Below, piece by piece: positions 26,774 through 36,291 of a stretch of DNA of 47,192 nucleotides (positions are counted from its first letter, which is position 1; every line of letters begins with the position of its first letter). Where the stretch lies: NCBI GenBank assembly GCA_030832645.1, contig JAURIR010000009.1, positions 1 to 47,192 on the forward strand. The letters run 5' to 3'. A model generated the notes under the pieces. It had not been told where the DNA came from, did not search any database, and saw only the letters and a program-made list of their open reading frames with translations. Both the position numbers and the translations under genes were made by a program. This DNA comes from Chitinophagales bacterium. Its GTDB lineage: Bacteria > Bacteroidota > Bacteroidia > Chitinophagales > Chitinophagaceae.

Positions 26774-27409
26774 ATGACAAATGAAAAGACAGTAGCCGAA
26801 AAACTATTACAAGTTAACGCAGTAAAGCTAAATCCTAAAGAACCTTTTACGTGGGCTTCCGGCTGGAAGAGTCCAATTTATTGCGATAACAGAAAAGTGC
26901 TGGGCTTTCCTTATGTGCGCGACTTTATAAAAAGTGAGATGTGCAATGTGATTTTTGAGAAATTTCCAGATGCCGAACTATTGGCAGGTGTTGCTACTGC
27001 AGGAATTTCATGGGGTGCGATGGCGGCGGATCAATTGAAACTACCCTATATCTATGTTCGACCGAAGCCAAAGGAACATGGTTTGGGAAACCAAATCGAA
27101 GGATATTTTGAGAAGGGTATGAAAACTGTGATTATCGAAGATTTGATCTCAACGGGTAAAAGCAGTTTGCAGGTTGTTGACGTAGCCAGAAACGCTGGAT
27201 TGGAGATTCTGGGAATGGTATCGATCTTTACCTATGGTTTCGAGGTCGCGGAAAAGGCCTGTGAAACATCCAATGTGAAAACGGTATCACTCACTAATTA
27301 TCCTACCTTGATCGAACTTGCCATTGAAAAAGGATTGGTGGGACAGGAAGATCAACAAACATTGTTAAACTGGAGTGCAGACCCCTCAAATTGGCGTCAG
27401 GGTAACTAA
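26774..27409 (+). CDS. pyrE: Orotate phosphoribosyltransferase
   Basis: Converts orotate and PRPP to OMP, the fifth step of UMP synthesis. The PRPP motif is TVIIEDLISTGKSSLQVVD. The N-terminal segment PFTWASGWKSPIYCDNR and the catalytic loop PKPKEHGLGNQIEG are typical. I choose ATG 26774 (MTNEKTVAEKLL), giving 211 aa. The in-frame TTG at 26756 would add six atypical residues. pyrE is separated from pyrR-pyrB by coaD and the opposing NUDIX gene; the next gene (HMA protein) starts 11 bp after its stop. Confidence 0.95.
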   Translation: MTNEKTVAEKLLQVNAVKLNPKEPFTWASGWKSPIYCDNRKVLGFPYVRDFIKSEMCNVIFEKFPDAELLAGVATAGISWGAMAADQLKLPYIYVRPKPKEHGLGNQIEGYFEKGMKTVIIEDLISTGKSSLQVVDVARNAGLEILGMVSIFTYGFEVAEKACETSNVKTVSLTNYPTLIELAIEKGLVGQEDQQTLLNWSADPSNWRQGN

Positions 27410-27420
27410 ATTGCTGTAAA

Positions 27421-27762
27421 ATGATAAAGACCTACTTACTGGCATTTTTCTTCTTTGTCTCAGTACATGGATTTGCTCAACAGGCAAAACCAATTACGGT
27501 CAAAATCAATACTCCCACGGTACAATGTGAAAAATGCAAAAAAAGGATCGAGGATTACCTAAAAGTAGAGGAGGGGGTCATTAAGATAAATGTTGATTTT
27601 AAGCAGAAAAAGACGACTGTTACCTATCTGATAGACAGGACAAACATTGAAAATATAAAGACTGCAATTGCCAATGCGGGTTACGACGCTGAGGATGTAA
27701 AGGCTGCTCAGGATATCTATGTGAAGCTACCCATTTGCTGTAAGAAACCGATCGATCAGTGA
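27421..27762 (+). CDS. Periplasmic heavy-metal-associated (HMA) domain protein
   Basis: A small exported metal-binding protein of 113 residues. A signal peptide (MIKTYLLAFFFFVSVHGFAQ) is followed by an HMA fold with the metal-binding CxxC in VQCEKCKKRIEDYL, then the typical beta-alpha-beta pattern (INVDFKQKKTTVTYL, IKTAIANAGYDAEDV). The C-terminus adds a second thiol site, LPICCKKPIDQ, seen in Bacteroidota relatives. It probably binds copper or a similar soft metal in the periplasm. It is 11 bp after pyrE, likely cotranscribed by read-through without a functional link. Confidence 0.88.
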   Translation: MIKTYLLAFFFFVSVHGFAQQAKPITVKINTPTVQCEKCKKRIEDYLKVEEGVIKINVDFKQKKTTVTYLIDRTNIENIKTAIANAGYDAEDVKAAQDIYVKLPICCKKPIDQ

Positions 27763-27955
27763 CCTGAAATATGCTATTTTTATTAGTATTTCTACTCGCA
27801 ATACGAAATTTCAATTTGCTAAAAAATTTAACATAATATAAAAAATATAATTATCTGAATTACAAGTTCTTATAGACTTATATATAAATAGATAGTTCAA
27901 TATAAAATGCTTCTTTTAACTATAAAAAAGTAAACCATAATTATATTTACAATAA
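27763..27955. other. AT-rich gene-free stretch
   Basis: The longest non-coding stretch in the window, 193 bp and clearly richer in A+T than the flanks, with runs such as aaaaaatata. No RNA gene, terminator hairpin or exact -7 box was found. A near match to the -7 box, TATATTTAC, lies about 15 bp before the WbqC-like start. Confidence 0.6.
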
Positions 27956-28579
27956 ATGGTCTATATATCTGATTTACAATATTTTCCAAGTATTTACTAT
28001 ATAAAAACTTTATATAAGCTATCTGATTTTACGTTTACCTCCAATCAAGGTTTTAAAAAATCCACCTTACGAAATAAAACATTCCTGGCTGGACCCAATG
28101 GTGTGCAAAGTCTTAGCATCCCGATAAAGGGCGGTCGGGGTGTAAAATTGGAATATGGTCAAGTTCAACCAGATAATCGAACGGATTGGCAAACCAACCA
28201 TTTTCGCACTATCAAAACCATTTACGGAAACTCCCCTTATTTTTTGCTTTATGAGAATAGTCTAAAAGAGCTTTATGCCTCTAGACGCAATTTTCTTTTC
28301 GAATGGAATTTGTCCTGTTTAGAATTTTTTATTCGTTTCGGAAAAATGTCAAATATGATACATATGTATTCTTCGAATGTCTTCCTTCCAAATATGGAAT
28401 CGATAGAGTTGTCTATAAAAGAGGTTGTTATACAAGATGAACAAGCATTTCCGCCTTACCAGCAGGTTTTTATGGATAAAACGGGTTTTCAGCCCAATAT
28501 GAGTTGTCTAGATCTTTTGATGAATATGGGTCCAGACTCTTCAAGATATATTCTGGATTTATCAAATAAACTTCATTGA
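27956..28579 (+). CDS. WbqC-like family protein
   Basis: A 207-residue protein resembling the WbqC family. The opening YISDLQYFPSIYYIKTLYKL, the segment FKKSTLRNKTFLAGPNGVQ-like, then SLSIPIKGGRG, and the catalytic-like TDWQTNHFRTIKTIYGNSPYF pattern are those of the family. Members occur in O-antigen and surface-glycan loci and in many Bacteroidota genomes; the reaction is not established. No membrane segment or signal peptide is seen. It follows the AT-rich stretch and precedes the T9SS adhesin cassette by 60 bp; the link between them is unknown. Confidence 0.8.
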   Translation: MVYISDLQYFPSIYYIKTLYKLSDFTFTSNQGFKKSTLRNKTFLAGPNGVQSLSIPIKGGRGVKLEYGQVQPDNRTDWQTNHFRTIKTIYGNSPYFLLYENSLKELYASRRNFLFEWNLSCLEFFIRFGKMSNMIHMYSSNVFLPNMESIELSIKEVVIQDEQAFPPYQQVFMDKTGFQPNMSCLDLLMNMGPDSSRYILDLSNKLH

Positions 28580-28639
28580 GAATCAGGCGTCTAAGAAGGG
28601 AAGTATTACTTTAGCACATAGTAAAATTTCCATTCAAAG

Positions 28640-31600
28640 TTGAATAGAAAAGTCTTTATACTTATCATTTCATTTGTACTCACCCATTTTATTGGGATGA
28701 CGCAGGATCTTTCTAATAAAGGGAAGGAGTTTTGGATTCCCTATTCGTATCATGTAAATCAGAACAATGGACTTTTGGTAATGACTCTCTATCTGACATC
28801 AGATGTTGCTACCGAATACAAGGTTGAAATATATGGTGACACTACTCTACAAAGCGGTAACATAAACGCTGGTCAAGTTATTACCTGCACAATACCATTA
28901 AAATACCTACTGAATGCGGAGGGCTTGTTTACAAAATATGCCATACGCGTAACAGCTAAAAATCCAATAGTGGTTTATTCCTATATCACTCAAAGCGCAA
29001 TCAGTGGGGCAACCCTATGTTTACCCACCAGTGTGCTAGGTCAGGAGTATATAAGCATGAACTTTAAGCAAATTTCAAATGCTGCTAACGCCAACTCTTA
29101 TTTTACGATTATTGCAACTGAAGACAATACGTCTGTTGAAATAACCTATGCTGCAACAACAAAAAGTAAAAGGCCCGCTGGAAGTAAGGACACAGTAAAG
29201 CTGAATAAAGGTCAAATCTACCAGGTATTGGGTGATCATACGAACACTGCAGTAGGGGGTTTATACTATGGAGAGGATTTAACAGGTTCAAGAATTAAAT
29301 CGATTGGAACGTGTAAAAGAATAGCTGTGTTCTCCGGTTCAGGCAAAATTAAAATCGGCGATAACTGTGTGCCGGTAAATTCAAATACATCCGATAATCT
29401 TTATCAACAAAACTATCCTGTTTCAACTTGGGGAAAGAAATTTCTTGCTATTTCAAGTTATAACAGGAGTACTAATTATTTCCGTGTAATCAAATCTAAA
29501 AGTACAGCAGTTGTAAAAGTGAATGGCCAGATCATTAATTCATCCAGATTCATAAACAATTATTATGAATTCTCGAATGCGGTTGCTGGGGTTGCAACAT
29601 CTATTGAATCTGATGAACCCATAACGGTTGCACAATTTTTTACCACACAAAACTGTTCTGGAAATGCAACACCTTATGACCCCGATATGATAATTCTAAA
29701 CCCTGTTGAGCAAAATATTTCAAAAGTTACTTTAGTAAGCTCGAATCTTGCTGCTACGAATAATCAACAGCATCATATCCATGTTATTGCAACTAATAAA
29801 GGGTCTGCTATTTCATCTTTCACTTTAGATGGAGTAAAAGTTCCGGAAACATCTTGGAGAGTTCATCCATTTGATACTACGTATTCATATTTATACCTAA
29901 ATAATGTAACACAGGGTTATCATACTCTCTCATCAGATTCTGGTTTCAATGCGTTGGCATATGGATATGCAGATGCTGAATCGTATGGTTACTCTGCTGG
30001 GTCAAATGTGCGTGATTTAAACCAATATGCTTCTATAAAAAATAAATATGCTACTGTAAATTATCCGTCAACTTGCAGAGAAGCTCCCTTTAATCTATTT
30101 ATTACTCTTCCTTACAAACCAACGAGTATAGCATGGAATTTTTTCAATAACAAAGATTTAGGAAACAATCCTGACACTGTTTACGGTAGCAATGGTAGTT
30201 CAGTTGTTCCTGATTCGATAATAACCAGTCCTGTCGATGCCAACAAGGAATTATATATATACAGTGTAAAGAATATTGATAAATCATTGCGAGAGTTCAA
30301 GTTGTCTCAAAAAGGAGTTTTCCCTGTTGAAATCACTGCAAACAATCCAAACCAAGATGGTTGTAATACTGAGAGGATAATACCGTATGATATTACTGTG
30401 TATGATCCTCCGACTAATACCGTACAACCCATTACACGTGGATGTTTAGAAGATACCGTATTGCTTAAAGCAACCACTCAAACTGATAATGTTCCAATTT
30501 CAAAGTATCTGTGGAATTTAGATAGTGTGGCACAAGAGACCAATTCGAAAGATTTGAATGTTAAATACACATCAGATGGGTTAAAGAAAATTAGTTTATC
30601 GATAATAACAAACATAGGCTGTATCAGCTCCAATTTTGATACGACAGTTTTACTTTCTTGGAAGCCAGTTCCTTCATTTGAGCCTGCCTCAAGTGTATGT
30701 CTAGGTAAATCGGTTGTTATACAAGATAAATCAACGTTGAACGGTGCATCAACCATCGAAAGTTGGGTTTGGAGCTATTCCGATCAACAACCTTCAGACA
30801 GCTTTAGTTCGTCTTCTACGAGTAGAAGTCCTTTGAAACAATTCAATGACTCTATTCTAAATGTGAAACTTATTTTAACAACCAATTCTGGTTGCACTGA
30901 TTCAATTACAAAACCACTTTACGTTCGTCCCAATCCTGTTGTAACAATGTTCTTACCCGAAATTTGTTTGAGGGATGCAAAAGCAAATTTTAGAAGTTTA
31001 AGTACCATACCTGCAAATAATTCACTGAAAGATTTTGTATGGAATTTCGGTGATCCCAAATCTGATTCTATAGGAAATGTAGGGAAAGGAGATAGTGTAT
31101 CGCATGTTTATGGTGCTCCTGGTTCGTATACTGTTTCCTTATCAGTCACTTCTAATTTTGGATGCAATTCAAAAAGAGATACCAGCTTTTATGTGAATGG
31201 GTCCTTTCCTAAAGCAGCTTTCAATGTAATAAATCAATCTGGATTGTGCAGTAATTTACCTATAACCATTGAGAACAAATCTACTGTAGACATTGGTTTT
31301 ATTGGCAGATTGAAATTATTTTGGAATTACGACGGAAAGCGTACGATTGCAGATTCCATTGATGAAGTTCCAAAATCTACAAGTACATATTCGAAAAAAT
31401 TTCCCAACTTCCAAGACAAATCGAAAATCGATATCCCTATTAAAATCATAGTTTATACAGGTGGTGTTTGTGCCGACTCAGTTGAAACGACCGTTTCTCT
31501 CAATGGTAGCCCACTAGATAAATTACAAGTTCCAAATTCAATATGTACCAATAAGGAGAATAGACTTTTAGATCTAGCATTGATTACTAAAGTAGAAGGG

Positions 31601-32269
31601 GTAAATGGATTTGAGATATATTCGGGCACTGGTGTAAATAAAGTAGGAGATAAATTTTATTTTAATCCAAAATTAGACTCGGGTTATTACACCATCAAAC
31701 ACAGATATACAACCGACCCTGGATGTTATGCAGAAGATTCAACAGTCATGCGTGTTAACTTTACTCCCGTCATAGATGCTGGACCGGATATGACAGTTCT
31801 GGATGATACCACCAAGCAAGTGCTCTCGAAAGCTGCTGGGGTTAACTTACAATTCAAATGGAAACCTTCGACTTATTTAAGCTCTGACACAGTGCTTCAG
31901 CCTTTTATTATCAACCCCAAAACAGACATTCTATATACGCTTCTTGTAACAGGGTTTGGTAATTGCAGTGAATCGGATAATTTTAAGATGACGGCTTTGA
32001 ACATGGTTGAGCCAACAAATACATTTACACCCAACGGTGATGGGTTCAACGACATGTGGAAAATAAAGTACTTGGAAAAGTACCCAGATTGTAATGTAGA
32101 GTTGTACAGTCCACAAGGAAATCTTATTTATAAGATTAATAATGGTAAACAAAAATCGTGGGATGGAACAATAAATGGAAGGCCAATGCCAGCAGGGACT
32201 TACTACTTTATAATAGATCCAAAAAATAATAGAAAAAAGATCACTGGTTACGTAACATTGCTTCGATGA
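28640..32269 (+). CDS. Large T9SS-secreted adhesin-like protein (IgGFc-binding-like N-domain, PKD-like repeats, gliding-type CTD)
   Basis: A surface or secreted protein of 1209 residues. The start is TTG 28640, since no ATG lies upstream in frame and the next ATG would cut the signal peptide (NRKVFILIISFVLTHFIGMT). Residues about 25-460 resemble the IgGFc-binding N-terminal domain (GKEFWIPYSYHVNQ, LPTSVLGQEYISM). The middle holds several PKD-like beta domains (e.g. DFVWNFGDPKSDS, SHVYGAPGSYTVSLSV). The last ~85 residues are the type-B C-terminal sorting domain (NTFTPNGDGFNDMWKIKYL, WDGTINGRPMPAGTYYF), recognised by the type IX secretion system. Its stop overlaps the PorP/SprF start (ATGA). 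The ligand is unknown. Confidence 0.9.
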   Translation: MNRKVFILIISFVLTHFIGMTQDLSNKGKEFWIPYSYHVNQNNGLLVMTLYLTSDVATEYKVEIYGDTTLQSGNINAGQVITCTIPLKYLLNAEGLFTKYAIRVTAKNPIVVYSYITQSAISGATLCLPTSVLGQEYISMNFKQISNAANANSYFTIIATEDNTSVEITYAATTKSKRPAGSKDTVKLNKGQIYQVLGDHTNTAVGGLYYGEDLTGSRIKSIGTCKRIAVFSGSGKIKIGDNCVPVNSNTSDNLYQQNYPVSTWGKKFLAISSYNRSTNYFRVIKSKSTAVVKVNGQIINSSRFINNYYEFSNAVAGVATSIESDEPITVAQFFTTQNCSGNATPYDPDMIILNPVEQNISKVTLVSSNLAATNNQQHHIHVIATNKGSAISSFTLDGVKVPETSWRVHPFDTTYSYLYLNNVTQGYHTLSSDSGFNALAYGYADAESYGYSAGSNVRDLNQYASIKNKYATVNYPSTCREAPFNLFITLPYKPTSIAWNFFNNKDLGNNPDTVYGSNGSSVVPDSIITSPVDANKELYIYSVKNIDKSLREFKLSQKGVFPVEITANNPNQDGCNTERIIPYDITVYDPPTNTVQPITRGCLEDTVLLKATTQTDNVPISKYLWNLDSVAQETNSKDLNVKYTSDGLKKISLSIITNIGCISSNFDTTVLLSWKPVPSFEPASSVCLGKSVVIQDKSTLNGASTIESWVWSYSDQQPSDSFSSSSTSRSPLKQFNDSILNVKLILTTNSGCTDSITKPLYVRPNPVVTMFLPEICLRDAKANFRSLSTIPANNSLKDFVWNFGDPKSDSIGNVGKGDSVSHVYGAPGSYTVSLSVTSNFGCNSKRDTSFYVNGSFPKAAFNVINQSGLCSNLPITIENKSTVDIGFIGRLKLFWNYDGKRTIADSIDEVPKSTSTYSKKFPNFQDKSKIDIPIKIIVYTGGVCADSVETTVSLNGSPLDKLQVPNSICTNKENRLLDLALITKVEGVNGFEIYSGTGVNKVGDKFYFNPKLDSGYYTIKHRYTTDPGCYAEDSTVMRVNFTPVIDAGPDMTVLDDTTKQVLSKAAGVNLQFKWKPSTYLSSDTVLQPFIINPKTDILYTLLVTGFGNCSESDNFKMTALNMVEPTNTFTPNGDGFNDMWKIKYLEKYPDCNVELYSPQGNLIYKINNGKQKSWDGTINGRPMPAGTYYFIIDPKNNRKKITGYVTLLR

Positions 32270-33279
32270 AATACTATTCTTTCTTCTCGTTATTCCTACT
32301 TTATTCTGTCATATTACATGCACAGCAACGTCCCCATTATTCCCAGTATATTTTAAATAACTACATCATCAATCCTGCAATCACAGGCATTGAGAATTAT
32401 GCAGATATCAAGATGAGTATGCGAAATCAATGGGTTGGTATCCCTGGTATGCCAAAAACAGTTTACCTCACTGCACACACACCTCTCAATAAAAAGGATT
32501 ACCGAGAAAATATTACTTCGTTGGGCATGAAAAATAATCCTATCGGGTATGATTTTACTGAAACCTATACAGCAGCAGCGCCTCACCATGGAATAGGAAT
32601 TTCGGCTTTTAACTACTCTACAGGCTATATCAACCGTATCAATGCAATGGCAACATATGGGTATCATATGGGCTTGTCTGAAAAGTGGAGTTTAGGCGGT
32701 GGCTTTGGGGCAGGATTTTCTCAAGTTGCCATCAACCGATCACAAATCGTCATTGAGAATCCCAATGATCCCCTCATTGGAGCATTAACCGGAATCAAAA
32801 GAAAATTGAAACCCGACTTGAGTGCAGGACTGTATTTGTATTCCAGTAAATATTTTCTTGGAATTTCTGGTCAACAGTTGATTCCTGCTAAATTAGATAT
32901 CACAGATACAAGCTATCAAACAAGTTTGATTCCACATCTTTTTGCAACTGCTGGAACTCGAATTCGATTGAACGAATACATATCCTTTCTGCCATCTGTC
33001 ATGTTCCGGTACATTAAAAATTTGCCGCTGACAGTAGACTATAACTTCAAGCTTCAGTACATAAATTTTTTATGGGCAGGAGTGAATGTGAGAAGAGGGG
33101 ACGGTATTTCAACCATGCTAGGGGTAAATTTCAACAGTACGTTAAATGTCAGTTATGCATATGATATGACCGCCAGTAAAACCCTGCTGGGACCTTTGAA
33201 TAAAGGCACACACGAGCTTGTTTTGGGCTTCGTACTTAACAATCGGTACAATGATATGAGTCCCAGAAAAGTTTGGTGA
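32266..33279 (+). CDS. PorP/SprF family T9SS outer-membrane protein
   Basis: An outer-membrane beta-barrel of 337 residues. The signal peptide ends in VILHAQ, followed by the family signature QRPHYSQYILNNYIINPAITG and MRNQWVGIPGMPKTVYLTAH. SprF-like proteins are needed to export a partner protein with a type-B CTD encoded next to them, and the 4-bp overlap with the large adhesin gene upstream fits that pairing. The C-terminal part shows alternating barrel strands (LPLTVDYNFKLQYINFLWAG). The specific partner role is inferred from the gene order. Confidence 0.92.
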   Translation: MKYYSFFSLFLLYSVILHAQQRPHYSQYILNNYIINPAITGIENYADIKMSMRNQWVGIPGMPKTVYLTAHTPLNKKDYRENITSLGMKNNPIGYDFTETYTAAAPHHGIGISAFNYSTGYINRINAMATYGYHMGLSEKWSLGGGFGAGFSQVAINRSQIVIENPNDPLIGALTGIKRKLKPDLSAGLYLYSSKYFLGISGQQLIPAKLDITDTSYQTSLIPHLFATAGTRIRLNEYISFLPSVMFRYIKNLPLTVDYNFKLQYINFLWAGVNVRRGDGISTMLGVNFNSTLNVSYAYDMTASKTLLGPLNKGTHELVLGFVLNNRYNDMSPRKVW

Positions 33280-33315
33280 TATTTGAAAAAAGATATATTT
33301 TTAAAAAAAAGACCT

Positions 33316-33741
33316 ATGTTTATTCGTTATGTTGCAGCATTTGTACTAAGTACATTTTTGCTTTCTGCGGGATGTAAAAAAGAAACTCCTACACCAAACC
33401 CTCCTCCAACACCAACACCTACTGAAGAGCAGCTGAGCGTGGCATTGGATCCTGATCCAGGTTCATCAACTGCCGCTGCTACAGGTGCAACATATGATTT
33501 CAAATTAACTGTAACAAAAGCTCCCTCCGCAGGTGTAAAAGTTGATGTTACAACCAAAAAGAATGCCGACGGCTCGGCAGTTTCAGAAGGTACAAAAACA
33601 ATTGATCCTTACACATCCGGTTCTGTTATCTCAATTGGAGGTTTAACTGCGGGTACTTTGTATGATGTATCCGTAACTGTAACAAGTAAAAGTAAATCCT
33701 CTAACAATGCTAGCGCTTCATTTAAAGTAGCGAGAAAATAA
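33316..33741 (+). CDS. Small lipoprotein with beta-sandwich domain
   Basis: I do not recognise a named family. Starting at ATG 33316 gives MFIRYVAAFVLSTFLLSAGC, a lipoprotein signal with lipobox LSAGC. The mature chain begins CKKETPTPNPPPTPTPTEEQ, a proline-rich linker. The rest (about 100 aa) is Thr/Ser-rich and beta-like, ending SVTVTSKSKSSNNASASFK, compatible with a fibronectin-III-like sandwich. The TTG at 33283 would add 11 residues before the signal. It lies 36 bp after the PorP/SprF gene and is probably an accessory of that cassette. Length 141 aa. Confidence 0.7.
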   Translation: MFIRYVAAFVLSTFLLSAGCKKETPTPNPPPTPTPTEEQLSVALDPDPGSSTAAATGATYDFKLTVTKAPSAGVKVDVTTKKNADGSAVSEGTKTIDPYTSGSVISIGGLTAGTLYDVSVTVTSKSKSSNNASASFKVARK

Positions 33742-33743
33742 TA

Positions 33744-33809
33744 ATTACTCAAACTTCTCTGTAATAAAAAAATCCCATTCAAGTGAATGGGATTTTTCTT
33801 TTGAGTAAT
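33744..33809. terminator. Bidirectional terminator inside a larger palindrome
   Basis: A 14-bp stem (33768-33781 / 33784-33797, closed by AG) has A and T tracts on its flanks and would end transcription from both the lipoprotein gene and the opposing hppA. It is enclosed by a second perfect 10-bp inverted repeat, ATTACTCAAA (33744-33753) and TTTGAGTAAT (33800-33809). Confidence 0.9.
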
Positions 33810-33818
33810 CTGAACAAA

Positions 33819-36233
33819 TTATTTCTTCGTTTCTTTTTCACTAATCTTAATTGACATTTCCGATCCTTTTATAAGCGACTTGTATTTTTCTGGGTCTATA
33901 TTAGCACCGTTAACAGTTAACACACCATTTTTAAATTCAATGGTATTATCGCCTGACTTTATTAAGCCATCTGCTCTTAAAGCTCCAATCAATCCTTGAT
34001 CAGGACCTTCTACAACCTGCATTGTGGTGGCAGTAGAGTCATTGTTGATCACAGAAACTTCAATTCTTTTTTCTGTTTTAATTTCTGTTGAAGCTGCATC
34101 AGAATGGTGAATTTGTGCAAGAGTAGGGGCAACCACCAATGAAACAATCGACATCAATTTAATAAGGATATTCATGGATGGACCTGAAGTATCCTTAAAT
34201 GGATCACCAACAGTATCTCCAGTTACAGAGGCTTTATGTGGTTCAGATTTTTTGAAATAGGTTTCTCCGTTGATCTCTACGCCCTTTTCAAAGCTCTTCT
34301 TAGCATTGTCCCAAGCACCACCTGCATTGTTTTGGAACATTCCCATCAAGACACCACTTACTGTAGCACCTGCAAGAAATCCACCTAATGCTTCTGGGCC
34401 AAGAATAAAACCAATCAACAAGGGTGAGACGATTGCAATGGCACCGGGAGCCATCATTTTTTTAATGGATGCTTCTGTTGAAATAGCTACACATTTATCG
34501 TACTCAGGTTTGCCAGTTCCTTCCATGATACCAGGAATTGATTTGAACTGTCTACGCACCTCTTCTACCATCGACATTGCGGCTTCTCCAACTGCTCTAA
34601 TTGCGAGTGAAGAGAAAATGAATGGTATCATAGCACCTACAAAAAGAGAGGCAAGTACTTTGGCTTTGTAGATATCGATACCAGCCATTGCATAGCCATT
34701 GTGGTTGATAACACCTACATATGCTGCAAATAAAGCAAGGGCTGTCAATGCTGCGGAGGCAATTGCAAATCCTTTTCCAGTAGCGGCTGTTGTATTTCCT
34801 ACAGCATCCAATACGTCCGTTTTCTCTCTAACCTCTTTGGGCAATTCGCTCATTTCAGCTATACCACCTGCATTATCAGCAATCGGACCAAATGCATCGA
34901 TAGCTAATTGCATTGCCGTAGTTGCCATCATACCTGCTGCTGCGATCGCAACACCATACAGACCAGCACAAGCATAAGAACCCCAAATTCCACCTGCAAG
35001 CACTAGAATAGGGAGGAGAGTAGATTCCATACCTACAGCCAATCCACCAATTACATTGGTCGCATGGCCCGTAGAGGATTGTTTAATTATTGAAAGCACT
35101 GGACGCTTGCCCATTGCTGTGTAGTATTCTGTAATTACGCTCATTAAGGTACCTACAACCAATCCGACAACGATAGCACCCATTACACCGTTGTTGGTGA
35201 AAGTGAGTCCTCTCAAAGTCATTTCTGCTGGTAGAATAGTGTATACCAAACCGGCACATGCAATAGCAGTTAAAACAATAGAACCCCAGTTACCCATGTT
35301 CAAGGCTTTTTGAACATTGTCTGTATTGATACCTGCAGCATCGCTCACTCTAACAAAGAAAGTTCCAATGATAGAGAATATAATACCAATGCCTGCAATC
35401 AACATAGGAAGCAATATTGGAGCAAATCCGTTGAACTGATCCTGAGAAATCGTTTCTTGTCCCAATACCATTGTTGCCAATACGGTGGCTACATACGAAC
35501 CAAATAAGTCGGCTCCCATACCTGCCACGTCACCTACGTTGTCTCCCACATTGTCCGCAATGGTGGCTGGATTTCTTGGATCGTCCTCTGGGATGCCTGC
35601 TTCAACCTTACCAACAAGATCTGCACCTACGTCAGCTGCTTTAGTATATATACCGCCGCCCACACGTGCAAACAAGGCAATGGATTCAGCACCAAGTGAA
35701 AAGCCAGTGAGTACTTCGATGGTTTTCACCATTTCCTCAGAAGTAGCTGCTGCACCTGGAGCAAAAATTTGTTGTAAAATGATATAAAGACCACCAAGTC
35801 CAAGTACAGCCAAACCTGCAACACCCAATCCCATTACCGCACCACCTGTAAAGGATACATTCAAAGCCTTTGACAAACTGGTTCTAGCAGCATTGGCTGT
35901 TCTAACGTTTGCTTTGGTAGCAACTTTCATTCCAATATACCCAGCCAAGGCACTGCAAAAAGCACCTAAAATAAAAGCAACTGCAATGCTCCAATGTGAA
36001 TTTGGATTACTGGTTGACATGAAGCCAAGCAATAATGCCACGATTACCACAAAGTATCCCAATATTTTCCATTCGGCTTTTAAGAAAGCCATGGCACCTT
36101 CAGCGATATAGGCGCTGATTTCTTTCATACGATCGGTACCAGCATCTTGCTTGGAAACCCAATTGAATTTGATGAAAGTGTAAAGAAGTCCAATCAGACC
36201 CATTAAAGGAACGAGGTAGATCAAATTTTCCAT
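33819..36233 (-). CDS. hppA: Membrane-bound ion-pumping pyrophosphatase
   Basis: A homodimeric integral membrane enzyme with about 16 helices that couples pyrophosphate hydrolysis to H+ (or Na+) pumping. The substrate site is complete: R190[39 protein letters not shown]. The [10 protein letters not shown] segment has the Ala of potassium-dependent enzymes. The gate glutamate is absent from both common helix-6 positions (G245, A249 after D242), but E183 sits seven residues before R190 in helix 5, as described for Flavobacterium-type H+ pumps. About 100 residues follow the last helix, forming a beta-like extension. Its own -7 box lies upstream. Confidence 0.93.
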   Translation of the reverse strand: MENLIYLVPLMGLIGLLYTFIKFNWVSKQDAGTDRMKEISAYIAEGAMAFLKAEWKILGYFVVIVALLLGFMSTSNPNSHWSIAVAFILGAFCSALAGYIGMKVATKANVRTANAARTSLSKALNVSFTGGAVMGLGVAGLAVLGLGGLYIILQQIFAPGAAATSEEMVKTIEVLTGFSLGAESIALFARVGGGIYTKAADVGADLVGKVEAGIPEDDPRNPATIADNVGDNVGDVAGMGADLFGSYVATVLATMVLGQETISQDQFNGFAPILLPMLIAGIGIIFSIIGTFFVRVSDAAGINTDNVQKALNMGNWGSIVLTAIACAGLVYTILPAEMTLRGLTFTNNGVMGAIVVGLVVGTLMSVITEYYTAMGKRPVLSIIKQSSTGHATNVIGGLAVGMESTLLPILVLAGGIWGSYACAGLYGVAIAAAGMMATTAMQLAIDAFGPIADNAGGIAEMSELPKEVREKTDVLDAVGNTTAATGKGFAIASAALTALALFAAYVGVINHNGYAMAGIDIYKAKVLASLFVGAMIPFIFSSLAIRAVGEAAMSMVEEVRRQFKSIPGIMEGTGKPEYDKCVAISTEASIKKMMAPGAIAIVSPLLIGFILGPEALGGFLAGATVSGVLMGMFQNNAGGAWDNAKKSFEKGVEINGETYFKKSEPHKASVTGDTVGDPFKDTSGPSMNILIKLMSIVSLVVAPTLAQIHHSDAASTEIKTEKRIEVSVINNDSTATTMQVVEGPDQGLIGALRADGLIKSGDNTIEFKNGVLTVNGANIDPEKYKSLIKGSEMSIKISEKETKK

Positions 36234-36291
36234 AAACAGTATTTCTCGGTTTAGTTAGAGATGAACAATTTTACCCTCTTTTGAGGGGTGG

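Noticed and set aside
33376-33430. Tandem repeat or CRISPR-like signal
   Set aside because: It is the coding sequence of a proline-threonine-rich linker in a lipoprotein, with irregular short units and no spacers.
34270-35787. Plus-strand open frames (133 and 100 codons) opposite hppA
   Set aside because: They follow the codon pattern of the opposite strand and contain no recognisable motif.
36274-36287. Small hairpin CCCTC-N4-GAGGG in the hppA leader as a terminator or riboswitch
   Set aside because: Only 5 bp of stem and no clear U tract; too weak to call as more than a possible leader hairpin.
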